Assembly (NCBI RefSeq): GCF_008271745.1
Contig: NZ_VKKZ01000020.1
Span: 496,001 to 560,000, forward strand
Direction of reading: 5' to 3'
Length of the DNA stretch: 64,000 nucleotides
From: Rufibacter glacialis
GTDB lineage: Bacteria > Bacteroidota > Bacteroidia > Cytophagales > Hymenobacteraceae
Notes under the pieces: model-generated
Database searches by the model: none
What the model was told of the DNA's origin: nothing
Seen by the model: the letters and a program-made list of their open reading frames with translations, nothing else
In this document: in pieces, positions 41,453 through 49,405 of the stretch
Layout of the letters: every line of letters begins with the position of its first letter
How positions within the stretch are numbered: the stretch's first letter is position 1
Program-made: the position numbers and the translations under genes

Positions 41453-42964
41453 ATGAAGTTAATTACCACCTTTTACACCGCCGTCGGGTTGATTCTGGCC
41501 ATGTTCTGTATTGTGACGGCAGGGTACCTGTGGCAAACCAAGAAGGTCAGGAAAAGCATTGATGACGTTCTCTACACCGCCAACCTCATACGGGAAGGGG
41601 AACAGGCGCAAAAGCTGATGCTGGACATGGAGACCGGGTTCAGGGGGTACCTGCTCACCGGCAACAAAGAATTTCTCATCCCCTATTACAAAGGCAAATC
41701 TCAATTCACCTTCAGTCTTGCCTTGCTTGATTCCCTCACCAAAAACCATCCGCGGCAGAACAGGCAAATCCAACTTGTCCGGAAAGATGCGGAGAATTGG
41801 ATAAACTCCTTTGCCACTCCGCTGCTGGAAAGCAGGGCCAAAACCCACCTGAGTCCTAAGCATCGGCAGCAATACGATTCCCTGTTCCAGGCCACCGCTC
41901 AACAGGGCACCGGAAAGAAGATCATGGACCAGGCCCGCACCCGGTTTGAAGCCATGGAAAAGCACGAGGAGCAGGTGAAACTGAACCGTTTAGGAGACCT
42001 GAATTTCTCCCTCACCAGAACAAACGAGATCGCCATTGGCCTCACCCTGATTTCTATCCTGGCTGGGGGTATCACGGCCTATCTGTTTGGCAAAACCGTC
42101 AGAAAACGGTTCCGGAAGATGAACCACCTGGCCTACCGCATTGCCCAGGGAGACTACAATGTGTCTTTGGAAGACAAGCACCAGGACGAGATCAGCAGCC
42201 TGACCCACTCCCTCAACGTGATGGCCCGGAAACTGCGCACCAGCTTTAACCACCTCACCAAAATGAACAAGGAGCTGGACCAGTTTGCCTATGTGGTATC
42301 GCATGACCTGAAGGCCCCCCTGCGGGCGATCAACAACCTGGCAGAATGGATAGCGGAAGACCTGAAGACCGATGACCCGGACATCCTCAACAACCTCACC
42401 ATTCTCCGGGGCCGGGTGCTACGCATGGAGAACCTGATCAACGGCATCCTGGACTATTCACGGGTGGGCCGCCAGGCCTTGCCCCCCAGCACGTTCTCCA
42501 CCCAGGACCTGCTCAAGGAAACCCTGGAGAACCTGGCCCCGGCGGCCTCCTTCCAGGTGAAGGTACCGGCTCCCCTGCCTACCATTTGCGGAGAGCGGAC
42601 GCTTTTTTACCAGGTTCTTTCCAATCTGCTCAGCAACGCCTTCAAGTACCACCACACCCAGGAAGGCGTAATAGTGGTAAGTGCCAGGGAATTGCCGGAC
42701 TTTTACCAATTTGAGGTGCGGGATGATGGCCCGGGCATCGCCAAAGAATACCATTCCAAGGTATTCGGGATTTTCCAGACCATGCACGCCCGTGACGTAA
42801 AAGAAAGCACCGGCATAGGCTTGTCTATTGTGAAGAAGATCATAGAGGAAAAAGGCGGCCAAATCTGGATTGAATCTGAGAAAGGCCAGGGCACCGCCTT
42901 CTTTTTCACCTGGCCCAAACAACCTGAAACCAGCCCCACCTCTTCTTTTGTTGCCCATGAATAG
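41453..42964 (+). CDS. CHASE3-HAMP sensor histidine kinase
   Basis: The 503-residue kinase has TM1 (about 8-26), a CHASE3 sensor (about 40-185, with QKLMLDMETGFRGYLLTG), TM2 (about 192-212), HAMP (to about 265), a dimerisation helix with phospho-accepting H284 (YVVSHDLKAPLRAI), and a GHKL ATPase (LLSNAFKYH, DDGPGIAKEYH, STGIGLSIVKKI). The type resembles the phytochrome-like kinases that pair with Rcp1 receivers. It heads an island of five signalling genes and overlaps the next kinase by eight bases. The ligand of the sensor is unknown. Confidence 0.93.
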   Translation: MKLITTFYTAVGLILAMFCIVTAGYLWQTKKVRKSIDDVLYTANLIREGEQAQKLMLDMETGFRGYLLTGNKEFLIPYYKGKSQFTFSLALLDSLTKNHPRQNRQIQLVRKDAENWINSFATPLLESRAKTHLSPKHRQQYDSLFQATAQQGTGKKIMDQARTRFEAMEKHEEQVKLNRLGDLNFSLTRTNEIAIGLTLISILAGGITAYLFGKTVRKRFRKMNHLAYRIAQGDYNVSLEDKHQDEISSLTHSLNVMARKLRTSFNHLTKMNKELDQFAYVVSHDLKAPLRAINNLAEWIAEDLKTDDPDILNNLTILRGRVLRMENLINGILDYSRVGRQALPPSTFSTQDLLKETLENLAPAASFQVKVPAPLPTICGERTLFYQVLSNLLSNAFKYHHTQEGVIVVSARELPDFYQFEVRDDGPGIAKEYHSKVFGIFQTMHARDVKESTGIGLSIVKKIIEEKGGQIWIESEKGQGTAFFFTWPKQPETSPTSSFVAHE

Positions 42965-43679
42965 CCAAGACCCTTCCTGCCAGCAGCAGCTGGAGGCCCT
43001 CAAAGAAGAATACGAGGAATTCGCCTACATTGTCTCCCATGACCTGAAGGCTCCCTTGCGGGCCATCCACAACCTGTCTGCCTGGATCAGGGAAGACCTG
43101 GGCGAAGGCCTGGACCCCGACATCCAGAACAATATCCACCTGCTTCAGCACCGCACCGAGCGCCTGGAGCGCATGATCAACGGCCTGCTCCTGTTTTCCC
43201 GGGTGCCGCGCTATGACCTGGAGGTGCGGGAAGTGAACGTAGAAAACCTGGTAACTCAATGGGTTGCCGACCAAGGTCCTGATGTTCCCGCCAAGGTGCA
43301 CACGGCCCACTTGCCTACTTTCACCACTTATGCCAGAAAGCTGGAGACCGTGCTGCACCATTTGCTGCAGAATGCCCTGAAGTTCAACACCCAGGACACC
43401 CCTGAGGTATGGGTGGAGGCGGCCGAGCAGGAAAGCCAGTACGTGTTTACCGTGAAAGACAACGGGATAGGCATACCACCCGATTCCCACAGCAAAGTCT
43501 TCAAAATCTTTTACTCTGTGCAACCCAAAGAGCAGCAGGAGAACCTGGGGGTGGGTCTTTCCATTTCCCGCAAGATCATCCAGTTTGTGGGAGGCTCCAT
43601 CTCACTGGAGTCGGAGGCCGGTCAGGGCGCTACCTTTACCTTCACCTGGCCCAAAACAGTTAAGGAGCCTGCCCTCTAA
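42957..43679 (+). CDS. Short sensor-less histidine kinase
   Basis: The 241-residue protein contains only a HisKA helix with H28 (YIVSHDLKAPLRAIHNLSAW) and a GHKL ATPase (LLQNALKFN, KDNGIGIPPDSHSKVF, LGVGLSISRKII). The N-terminus has no membrane helix or sensor domain, so it is cytosolic or works with its neighbour. Its motif block is nearly identical to that of the preceding kinase, suggesting tandem duplication followed by loss of the CHASE3 half. The ATG is inside the 3' end of the previous gene. Confidence 0.9.
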   Translation: MNSQDPSCQQQLEALKEEYEEFAYIVSHDLKAPLRAIHNLSAWIREDLGEGLDPDIQNNIHLLQHRTERLERMINGLLLFSRVPRYDLEVREVNVENLVTQWVADQGPDVPAKVHTAHLPTFTTYARKLETVLHHLLQNALKFNTQDTPEVWVEAAEQESQYVFTVKDNGIGIPPDSHSKVFKIFYSVQPKEQQENLGVGLSISRKIIQFVGGSISLESEAGQGATFTFTWPKTVKEPAL

Positions 43680-43760
43680 TTTATACCAAAAAGGCGCTGG
43701 CAGGTGAAGGTTCTGGCCAGTGCCCGCTTAAACAAGGAATTACCTTTTTATCCGTTACCA

Positions 43761-44180
43761 ATGAACATGGAAGAGAAAGAAGTGAACATCCTCCTGGTGG
43801 AGGACGATGAAGTAGATATCATGAATGTGCAGCGGGCCTTCAAAAAAAACAACATCACCAACCCGCTGCACATAGCCCGTAACGGGTTAGAGGCGCTGGA
43901 AATCCTGAGGTCAAAGGTCATTCCCATGCAGCCCATCATCATCCTGGACATCAACATGCCCAAAATGAATGGCATAGAGTTTCTGCAGGAGCTTCGGAAA
44001 GACCCGGCGCTGAACCGCATCAGCGTGTTTGTGATGACTACCTCCAATGAAGACAGCGACAAGATAAATGCGTATAACCTGAACGTGGCCGGGTACATCT
44101 TGAAACCCCTTTCGTTTGAGAAGTTCCTGACCTCAGTGGCTACCTTGAACCGGTACTGGAAATTATGCGAAAGGCCTTGA
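43761..44180 (+). CDS. Stand-alone Rcp1-like response regulator
   Basis: The 139-residue receiver has the acidic pair in LLVEDDEVD (D15/D16), the phospho-acceptor D63 (ILDINMPKMNG), MTTSN at the switch position and the conserved Lys in YILKPLSFEKF. No output domain follows. These short receivers act as phosphate shuttles. The ATG at 43761 is chosen; the longer frame begins in the spacer. It follows the two kinases, which are its likely donors. Confidence 0.92.
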   Translation: MNMEEKEVNILLVEDDEVDIMNVQRAFKKNNITNPLHIARNGLEALEILRSKVIPMQPIIILDINMPKMNGIEFLQELRKDPALNRISVFVMTTSNEDSDKINAYNLNVAGYILKPLSFEKFLTSVATLNRYWKLCERP

Positions 44181-44239
44181 GAGAACCATTTAAACCGTAC
44201 TTTTAGAAATCCAGGCATTAACCCCATTCTAGACCATTT

Positions 44240-44668
44240 GTGAAAAGCAAACAAGCCCATATTCTGCTGGTTGAGGACAATCCATTGGATGTAGCCACCA
44301 CCAAGCGTGCCTTCCTGGCGCAGGGGGTAGAAAATCCTATTCACGTGGCTCAAAACGGGAAAATAGCCTTAGATATGCTGTTGGGCAGAGGCAGGCCTGC
44401 CCTTTGGCCCATTCCGCAGATTATTCTGCTGAGCCTGGACCTTCCCGGCACGGGAGGGCTGGAATTCCTGAAAGAACTCAGGAACTCGCCCCAATTGAAG
44501 GCCTGCATGGTGTTTGTGATGACGAGCCAGGGTTCAGAGAGCGACATGACTGAAGCCTATGAGCTCAACGTGGCCGGCTACATCGTGAAGCCCATCCAGT
44601 ACAGCTCGTTCCTGGAAACCATTGCCACCCTGCATTCTTTCTGGAACCTCATTGAACTTCCCAACTAA
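44240..44668 (+). CDS. Stand-alone receiver lacking the phospho-acceptor aspartate
   Basis: The 142-residue receiver starts at GTG and is a homologue of the preceding regulator (LLVEDNPLD, MTSQGSES, YIVKPIQY). At the phosphorylation site it reads ILLSLDLPGTGG: the residue at the canonical position is S65 and an Asp stands two residues later, at D67. The codons (AGC CTG GAC) leave no doubt about the frame. It may be an unphosphorylated or differently regulated receiver that competes with or senses its neighbour. A simple swap within the loop, with D67 phosphorylated, is the alternative. Confidence 0.9.
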   Translation: MKSKQAHILLVEDNPLDVATTKRAFLAQGVENPIHVAQNGKIALDMLLGRGRPALWPIPQIILLSLDLPGTGGLEFLKELRNSPQLKACMVFVMTSQGSESDMTEAYELNVAGYIVKPIQYSSFLETIATLHSFWNLIELPN

Positions 44669-44679
44669 TCCAAACCCCC

Positions 44680-47013
44680 ATGGAGCCTGCGGTAAAACTT
44701 CTGATTGTAGATGACGATGAAGTAGACCGGTTGATTATAAAACGGTCGCTCCGCACTGCCCAGGTGGAGGCGCTTCTCACCAACACCGCCCTGGGGTCTG
44801 AAGCCCTGGAAGCCCTGGCTAGGGAAACCTTTGACTTCATCTTCATTGATTTCATGCTCCCGGACATGAACGGGCTGGAACTGCTCCAGAAAATTCGGGA
44901 GCGGGGCATCACTACCCCCGTGCAGATTGTGACCTCGCAGGGAGACGAGCGCATTGCGGTAGAAGCCATGAAAACCGGGGCCTCCGACTATCTGCCCAAG
45001 ACCCTGCTCACCCCGGAAGGTATCTCGCAGAGCATCCGGTCGGCCATCAGGTTGCACCGGATAGAGCAGGAACGCCTGAAAACGCAGGAACAGCTCACCC
45101 GCACCCAGAATCAGCTGGAAACCGTGATCAACGGCGCCCCTATTATCCTTTGGGCCACCGACCAGGAAGGCATTATCACCATGTCCCGCGGCAAAGGCCT
45201 GGCGCTCATTGGCAAGAAAGACTCAGAATCAGTGGGCGAGTCTGTGTATGAGATTTACCAGCACCTTCCCTCCTTCACCGCCTGTATCCGGCGCACCCTT
45301 TCCGGGCAACAATCCAAATGCACGGTCAAGGTGCGGGGCGTGTGGTTTGACTGCCTTTTCCTGCCCCTCCTGGGTTCTCAAGGGCAAGTGGCCGGCGTGA
45401 TTGGGGTTAGCTATGACATCACAGAGCGCGTTCAGTTTGAGGAAGAGCTGAAGAAAGCCAAAGACGAGGCCTTGAGCATGGCCCAGGTCAAAGAGCAGTT
45501 CCTGGCCAACATGAGCCACGAGATAAGAACCCCCATGAACGGGATTTTGGGTTTAAGCGAGGTTTTAGCCAAAACGGCCCTAACCCAGAGCCAGAAAGAA
45601 TACCTCCAGGGCATCCATACCTCGGCCAACAACCTGATGGTCATCATCAACGACCTCCTGGATTTCTCTAAAATAGAGGCGGGCAAAATCACCTTTGAGG
45701 TCATCCCCTTTGAACTGAAGAAGCTCATCAAACAACTACTTGATATTCTTGAGATTAGGGCTAATGACCAGAAGAATTCCCTCAAGCTTCTGTTTGACGT
45801 TGACATTCCGCCCTTGGTGGAAGGCGATCCGTTCCGGTTAAGCCAGATCCTCAACAACCTGCTGGGCAACGCCATCAAGTTCACCAAGAATGGCATCATT
45901 CGCCTGCACGTGGAGATCCTAGCCGAGGACGAAGACCAGCTTTTGGTGGAGTTCACGGTCAAAGACAACGGCATAGGCATACCCGAGGAAAAACTGGTCA
46001 CCATCTTTGAGAAGTTCACCCAGGGCAGCAGTGATACCACCCGTAAGTTTGGGGGCACCGGATTGGGCCTTTCCATTGCCAAAGAACTGGTAGAGGCCCA
46101 GGGCGGCACCCTGAGCGTTCAAAGTGAGGTAGGCAAAGGAAGCAGTTTCCAGTTTGTGCTGCCTTTCAAGAAAATAGCTTTAAAACCGGCCCCCTCCTCT
46201 GCTTCTTCTCACCTTAGCCCGCAGAACCGGGAAGTGCTGCGCCACACCAGAATCCTGCTGGCCGAAGACAATTCGGTGAACCAGCTGCTGGTCAAAAAAG
46301 TGCTGCAGGATTACGGGGTGCAGGTAACCGTGGCCAACAACGGCCTGGAAGCCCTGGAACATCTTCGGCAGCACGCCTTTGACCTGATCCTGATGGACAT
46401 GCAGATGCCGGAAATGGACGGGTATGAAACCATGCAGCACATCAGGCAACATTCCTCTGAGGTCCAGGATATTCCCATCATTGCCTTGACGGCGCACGCC
46501 TCCGGCTCTGAGACCAAGAAATGCCTGGCCGCAGGCGCCAATGCCTTCGTCTCTAAACCGTTCAAGGAGGAAGACCTGTTGCGGGAGATTACGACCTTAC
46601 TGCCTCCTAAAGGTTTAGAGGCGGCTCAACTGGAGGCTGCAAATTCCACAGGTTGGGTGCAGGTAGACCTGACCTATCTGGAGAATTTCGCCAACGGCAA
46701 CGTGGAGTTCATGCGCGACATTCTGCAATTATTCATTGACCAGACCCCGGGGCTGGTGCAGGAACTGGCCCGGGCGGTGTCGCTTTCCAACTGGGCTGAA
46801 ACCCGGACCCTGGCCCACAAGATAAAGCCGTCCATCGCGTTGGTGGGCATTCAGGAGCTAGAGGAGTTGAATACCACCATTGAACAGTCTGCCCTTAACC
46901 GGACCAACATGGAGAACCTACCTATGCTGGTGCAACAGATGGTGACCTTGGTCACGCAATCCATTCAGCAACTACAGGCTGAACTGGAGAACCTCAGAAT
47001 GGCCCGCAAATAG
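44680..47013 (+). CDS. Hybrid histidine kinase: receiver-PAS-HisKA-ATPase-receiver-HPt
   Basis: The 777-residue protein has five signalling parts in order: receiver 1 (about 5-125, D57), a PAS domain (about 140-255), HisKA with H280 (ANMSHEIRTPMNG), GHKL ATPase (about 380-497; NAIKFTKNG, GTGLGLSIAKEL), receiver 2 (about 523-640, D573 in LMDMQMPEMDG) and a C-terminal HPt domain with H713 (LAHKIKPSIALVG). No membrane segment is present. Its modules can form an internal phosphorelay and pass phosphate on to the single receivers upstream. It begins only 11 bases after them. Confidence 0.93.
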   Translation: MEPAVKLLIVDDDEVDRLIIKRSLRTAQVEALLTNTALGSEALEALARETFDFIFIDFMLPDMNGLELLQKIRERGITTPVQIVTSQGDERIAVEAMKTGASDYLPKTLLTPEGISQSIRSAIRLHRIEQERLKTQEQLTRTQNQLETVINGAPIILWATDQEGIITMSRGKGLALIGKKDSESVGESVYEIYQHLPSFTACIRRTLSGQQSKCTVKVRGVWFDCLFLPLLGSQGQVAGVIGVSYDITERVQFEEELKKAKDEALSMAQVKEQFLANMSHEIRTPMNGILGLSEVLAKTALTQSQKEYLQGIHTSANNLMVIINDLLDFSKIEAGKITFEVIPFELKKLIKQLLDILEIRANDQKNSLKLLFDVDIPPLVEGDPFRLSQILNNLLGNAIKFTKNGIIRLHVEILAEDEDQLLVEFTVKDNGIGIPEEKLVTIFEKFTQGSSDTTRKFGGTGLGLSIAKELVEAQGGTLSVQSEVGKGSSFQFVLPFKKIALKPAPSSASSHLSPQNREVLRHTRILLAEDNSVNQLLVKKVLQDYGVQVTVANNGLEALEHLRQHAFDLILMDMQMPEMDGYETMQHIRQHSSEVQDIPIIALTAHASGSETKKCLAAGANAFVSKPFKEEDLLREITTLLPPKGLEAAQLEAANSTGWVQVDLTYLENFANGNVEFMRDILQLFIDQTPGLVQELARAVSLSNWAETRTLAHKIKPSIALVGIQELEELNTTIEQSALNRTNMENLPMLVQQMVTLVTQSIQQLQAELENLRMARK

Positions 47014-47078
47014 GGTTTCCTTTTTGTTAGCTTTTTCGCCAAAACACCACGTATTCCATCACCTTTTCCTCTTTTGCC

Positions 47079-47600
47079 ATGAATGCACCCCTTGCCTCTT
47101 CTTTTGATCGGCTGGAACAGCAACGGACCTATTTCAGTGCTTGGGTAGCCAACGCGCCGGCGGCCGCCCAATACCGGCAGCCCGGCTCCAACCAATGGTC
47201 GGCGGCACAGGTGTTGTTCCACCTCGCCCTGGTAGACCAGCAGGTGGTCACCGCTCTGGAAAAGAGGATAGCCAGCGGCAAACCCCTTAGGCCACTGAGA
47301 TTCAAAGCCAAAGTGCGGGCCTTCCTGCTCAAGTGGGCGCTGCGCCTGCCTATTAAATTCAAAGCCCCGCCAGCGGTACGGGAGGTACCTGATACCGTTA
47401 ACGTTTCTGAGGTAGTGCAAGAGTGGCAAACCACCCGCTCCAGGTTACAGGCGCTGCTAGAGGCCTATCCTGCCCAGGAACTGGACAAGGAAGCTTTTTT
47501 CCACCCCAGGGCTGGCATGCTGTCGTTGCCCCAGACGCTGCAGTTCCTGGAAGATCATACCGAGCACCACCGCCGGCAGATGCAGCGCCTTCTTCCCTAA
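47079..47600 (+). CDS. DinB-family protein
   Basis: The 173-residue protein fits the DinB/YfiT four-helix fold, with likely metal ligands at the histidine of LFHLALVD (about residue 48) and the pair in EDHTEHHRRQ near the C-terminus. Family members include thiol transferases and damage-induced proteins, mostly of unknown function. The gene stands between the hybrid kinase and guanine deaminase, with no shared theme visible. Confidence 0.8.
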   Translation: MNAPLASSFDRLEQQRTYFSAWVANAPAAAQYRQPGSNQWSAAQVLFHLALVDQQVVTALEKRIASGKPLRPLRFKAKVRAFLLKWALRLPIKFKAPPAVREVPDTVNVSEVVQEWQTTRSRLQALLEAYPAQELDKEAFFHPRAGMLSLPQTLQFLEDHTEHHRRQMQRLLP

Positions 47601-47605
47601 ATTCA

Positions 47606-47613
47606 TATCTTTG
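47606..47613 (+). promoter_or_regulatory. Bacteroidota -7 box before guaD
   Basis: TATCTTTG six bases after the DinB-family stop codon; no convincing -33 box. The ATG at 47668 would follow a leader of about 47 bases. Confidence 0.45.
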
Positions 47614-47667
47614 CGGCCCTTTTGCCGTACCACGGCAGACATACGTTTAACCCTAATCTTTGAAACC

Positions 47668-48150
47668 ATGGCAGAAACCTCTTCCAAAGAATACTTCATG
47701 CGGGAAGCCATCAAGCTTTCCATTGAGAAAATGAGAGAAGGCAAAGGCGGCCCATTTGGGGCAGTGGTGGTGAAAGACGGCCAGATCATTGCCCGGGGCT
47801 TCAACAACGTGACGTCCAGCAATGACCCCACGGCGCACGCCGAGGTAGACGCCATCAGGAAAGCCTGCCAGGCGCTGGGCACCTTCCAGCTCACCGGCTG
47901 CGAGCTCTACACCAGCTGTGAACCTTGCCCCATGTGCCTGGGCGCCATCTACTGGGCTCGTCCGGACAAGGTGTATTATGGCAATACCAAAGCAGACGCG
48001 GCCGCCATTGGGTTTGATGATGCCTTTATCTACGAAGAACTAGACCTGCCCCTCCATTCCCGGTCACTGCCCATGGAGCAATTCCTGCGCGAGGAAGCCC
48101 TGGAAGGTTTCAAAGAATGGGAAAAGCACGAAGGCAAAACCGAGTATTAG
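47668..48150 (+). CDS. guaD: Guanine deaminase
   Basis: A 160-residue cytidine-deaminase-fold enzyme. The zinc site is complete: H57 and E59 (THAEVDAI, written here as AHAEV), and C87/C90 in SCEPCPMCLGAIYWARP. The stretches NNVTSSNDPTAHAE and GFDDAFIYEEL closely match the Bacillus-type GuaD rather than TadA, so conversion of guanine to xanthine is the likely reaction. The ATG at 47668 is preferred to a longer frame starting in the promoter region. Its TAG stop is followed immediately by TGATTAGTTGTTGG, the left edge of a low-complexity unit. Confidence 0.93.
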   Translation: MAETSSKEYFMREAIKLSIEKMREGKGGPFGAVVVKDGQIIARGFNNVTSSNDPTAHAEVDAIRKACQALGTFQLTGCELYTSCEPCPMCLGAIYWARPDKVYYGNTKADAAAIGFDDAFIYEELDLPLHSRSLPMEQFLREEALEGFKEWEKHEGKTEY

Positions 48151-48153
48151 TGA

Positions 48154-48171
48154 TTAGTTGTTGGTGATTAG
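48154..48171. repeat. Left copy of an 18-bp inverted repeat around the lipoprotein gene
   Basis: TTAGTTGTTGGTGATTAG, an exact inverse of 49372-49389. It begins four bases after the guaD stop, in a tract of related TGATTAGTTG units. Confidence 0.9.
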
Positions 48172-48215
48172 TTGCTGGCGAATTTTGGAGGTAGGCCTTA
48201 TGGACCGGGCTAGCA

Positions 48216-48234
48216 GGAACTGGCGCCGGTTTCC
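48216..48234. repeat. Short near-palindrome, possible REP-like element
   Basis: GGAACTGGCGCCGGTTTCC is a near-perfect palindrome within a stretch resembling GC-rich intergenic repeats I associate with Bacteroidota genomes. Only one copy is seen in this window, so family membership is a guess. Confidence 0.3.
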
Positions 48235-48329
48235 AACTCGTGCCTCTGGATAACGGGGAGTCTCCAAGCTAACCGCAGCGTATCGAAAACGGGTTAAGTG
48301 GATCAAAGCATTCTTCACTAACCAGTTCT

Positions 48330-48367
48330 GGTTTATGGCCCCCTTTTCCCAAACCAGGCTGAAAACC
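48330..48367. repeat. Dispersed palindromic element, copy 18
   Basis: GGTTT (48330-48334) against AAACC (48363-48367), inner part TGGCCCCCTTTTCCC then AAACCAGGCTGA. Confidence 0.45.
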
Positions 48368-48442
48368 AAATTATCGGGTTCTTTCTTGGCCCAGGGAGAA
48401 CCTGGTTCCGTAGTTAATTGGTACCTACTCAGCCTATACTAT

Positions 48443-49201
48443 ATGGAAAAGAACCTTAGGTCCCTGCTCTTACTTTTGGCCTTGCCGTTGCTCACCAGGT
48501 GCGGCGGAAACAATACAGACTCTAATGTTCAGGCGCCCGGCGCGGAAAAGACCGCTAAAACAAAGGTTTTGGAGGCGGGCGCCGATGTGCTGCAAAAGAA
48601 GACGCCCCTTTCTAAGGTAGATGCCTACCTCAATGGGTTCCATTTCTACAACGGCAACCTGCAGGGCCAGATGGAGGCCCACCACTACGTGACCCAGCTG
48701 AACGAAGACCTGCACCAAGCCGTGATGTATGACGGAAACGGACCCAATGCCAAACTCATGGGTGTGGAGTACATCATCTCAGAGCGCCTGTTCAAAAAAT
48801 TACCCATGGAAGAGCGTGCCCTGTGGCACAGCCACCACCACGAGGTAAAATCAGGCACGCTCATAGCCCCGGGCATCCCAGACGTGGCCGAACACGAGCT
48901 CATGGAGAAATTGGTCAGCACCTACGGCAAGATCATCCACACCTGGCACACCGACCGCGACCTGGAACTCCCCTACGGCAGCCCCATGCTCATGATGGGC
49001 TTCACCAAAGACGGGCAGCTAAAGCAGGAGCTGGTGACAGACCGTGATAAGAGATTCAAGGTTTCCAGCGCTGAGAAACGCACCCAGCGCGAAGACATTC
49101 CTATGCCCCAGGTAATAGAAGGCGCCAACGCCTGGGAGAAAGGCAACGTACGGCAACTACAGTTCACGAACCAATACACCGCCCCAGAGCATCAGCACTA
49201 G
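48443..49201 (+). CDS. Oil-body-associated-protein family lipoprotein (DUF1264)
   Basis: The 252-residue protein matches the OBAP/DUF1264 family, known from plant oil bodies and many bacteria, with no established activity. The core includes HHYVTQLNEDLHQAVMYD, MGVEYIISERLFKKLP and ALWHSHHHEVKSGTLIAPGIPD, whose clustered histidines may bind metal. The ATG at 48443 gives a hydrophobic leader ending PLLTRCGG; the cysteine is probably lipidated, although Arg just before it is unusual for a lipobox. The gene lies inside a segment bounded by an 18-bp inverted repeat. Confidence 0.87.
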   Translation: MEKNLRSLLLLLALPLLTRCGGNNTDSNVQAPGAEKTAKTKVLEAGADVLQKKTPLSKVDAYLNGFHFYNGNLQGQMEAHHYVTQLNEDLHQAVMYDGNGPNAKLMGVEYIISERLFKKLPMEERALWHSHHHEVKSGTLIAPGIPDVAEHELMEKLVSTYGKIIHTWHTDRDLELPYGSPMLMMGFTKDGQLKQELVTDRDKRFKVSSAEKRTQREDIPMPQVIEGANAWEKGNVRQLQFTNQYTAPEHQH

Positions 49202-49210
49202 ACCTTTGGG

Positions 49211-49236
49211 TAATTAAGAATTGGGAATTAGGAATC
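49211..49236. repeat. AATTAAGAATT-type repeat tract
   Basis: TAATTAAGAATTGGGAATTAGG-like tract ten bases after the lipoprotein stop. It has the same composition as tracts at 57178, 57253, 58292 and 62631. Confidence 0.7.
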
Positions 49237-49316
49237 CTTTTCCTAGGTAAGATACCTTCCTGCTCAATTGAATGTCTCACCTTTTGCCTCTACTTTTCAC
49301 AAAATTGACCTAAAAC

Positions 49317-49349
49317 AAAAGACCCGCACCTTTCTGGTGCGGGTCTTTT
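49317..49349. terminator. Bidirectional terminator between the lipoprotein gene and ffh
   Basis: AAAAGACCCGCACC (49317-49330) and GGTGCGGGTCTTTT (49336-49349), 14-bp perfect stem, 5-base loop, flanked by A- and T-runs. It is preceded by TTGACCTAAAACA, which recalls TGACCTAAAACA before the hairpin at 19247. Confidence 0.93.
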
Positions 49350-49371
49350 TATAATTTCTGTCGTCAGTTTT

Positions 49372-49389
49372 CTAATCACCAACAACTAA
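49372..49389. repeat. Right copy of the 18-bp inverted repeat
   Basis: CTAATCACCAACAACTAA, exact inverse of 48154-48171. The tract continues as ACACTTGTCACTAAAT up to the complement of the ffh stop codon at 49406. Confidence 0.9.
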
Positions 49390-49405
49390 ACACTTGTCAC
49401 TAAAT

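Noticed and set aside
42870-42956. Longer N-terminus for the second histidine kinase
   Set aside because: The extra 29 residues are a shifted-frame read of the previous kinase gene and are proline/arginine-rich noise.
44240-44668. Missing Asp caused by a sequencing frameshift
   Set aside because: The frame is continuous through all receiver motifs and the codons at the site are unambiguous.
47668-48150. tRNA adenosine deaminase TadA
   Set aside because: The NNVTSSNDPTAHAE and GFDDAFIYEEL segments match Bacillus-type guanine deaminase rather than TadA.
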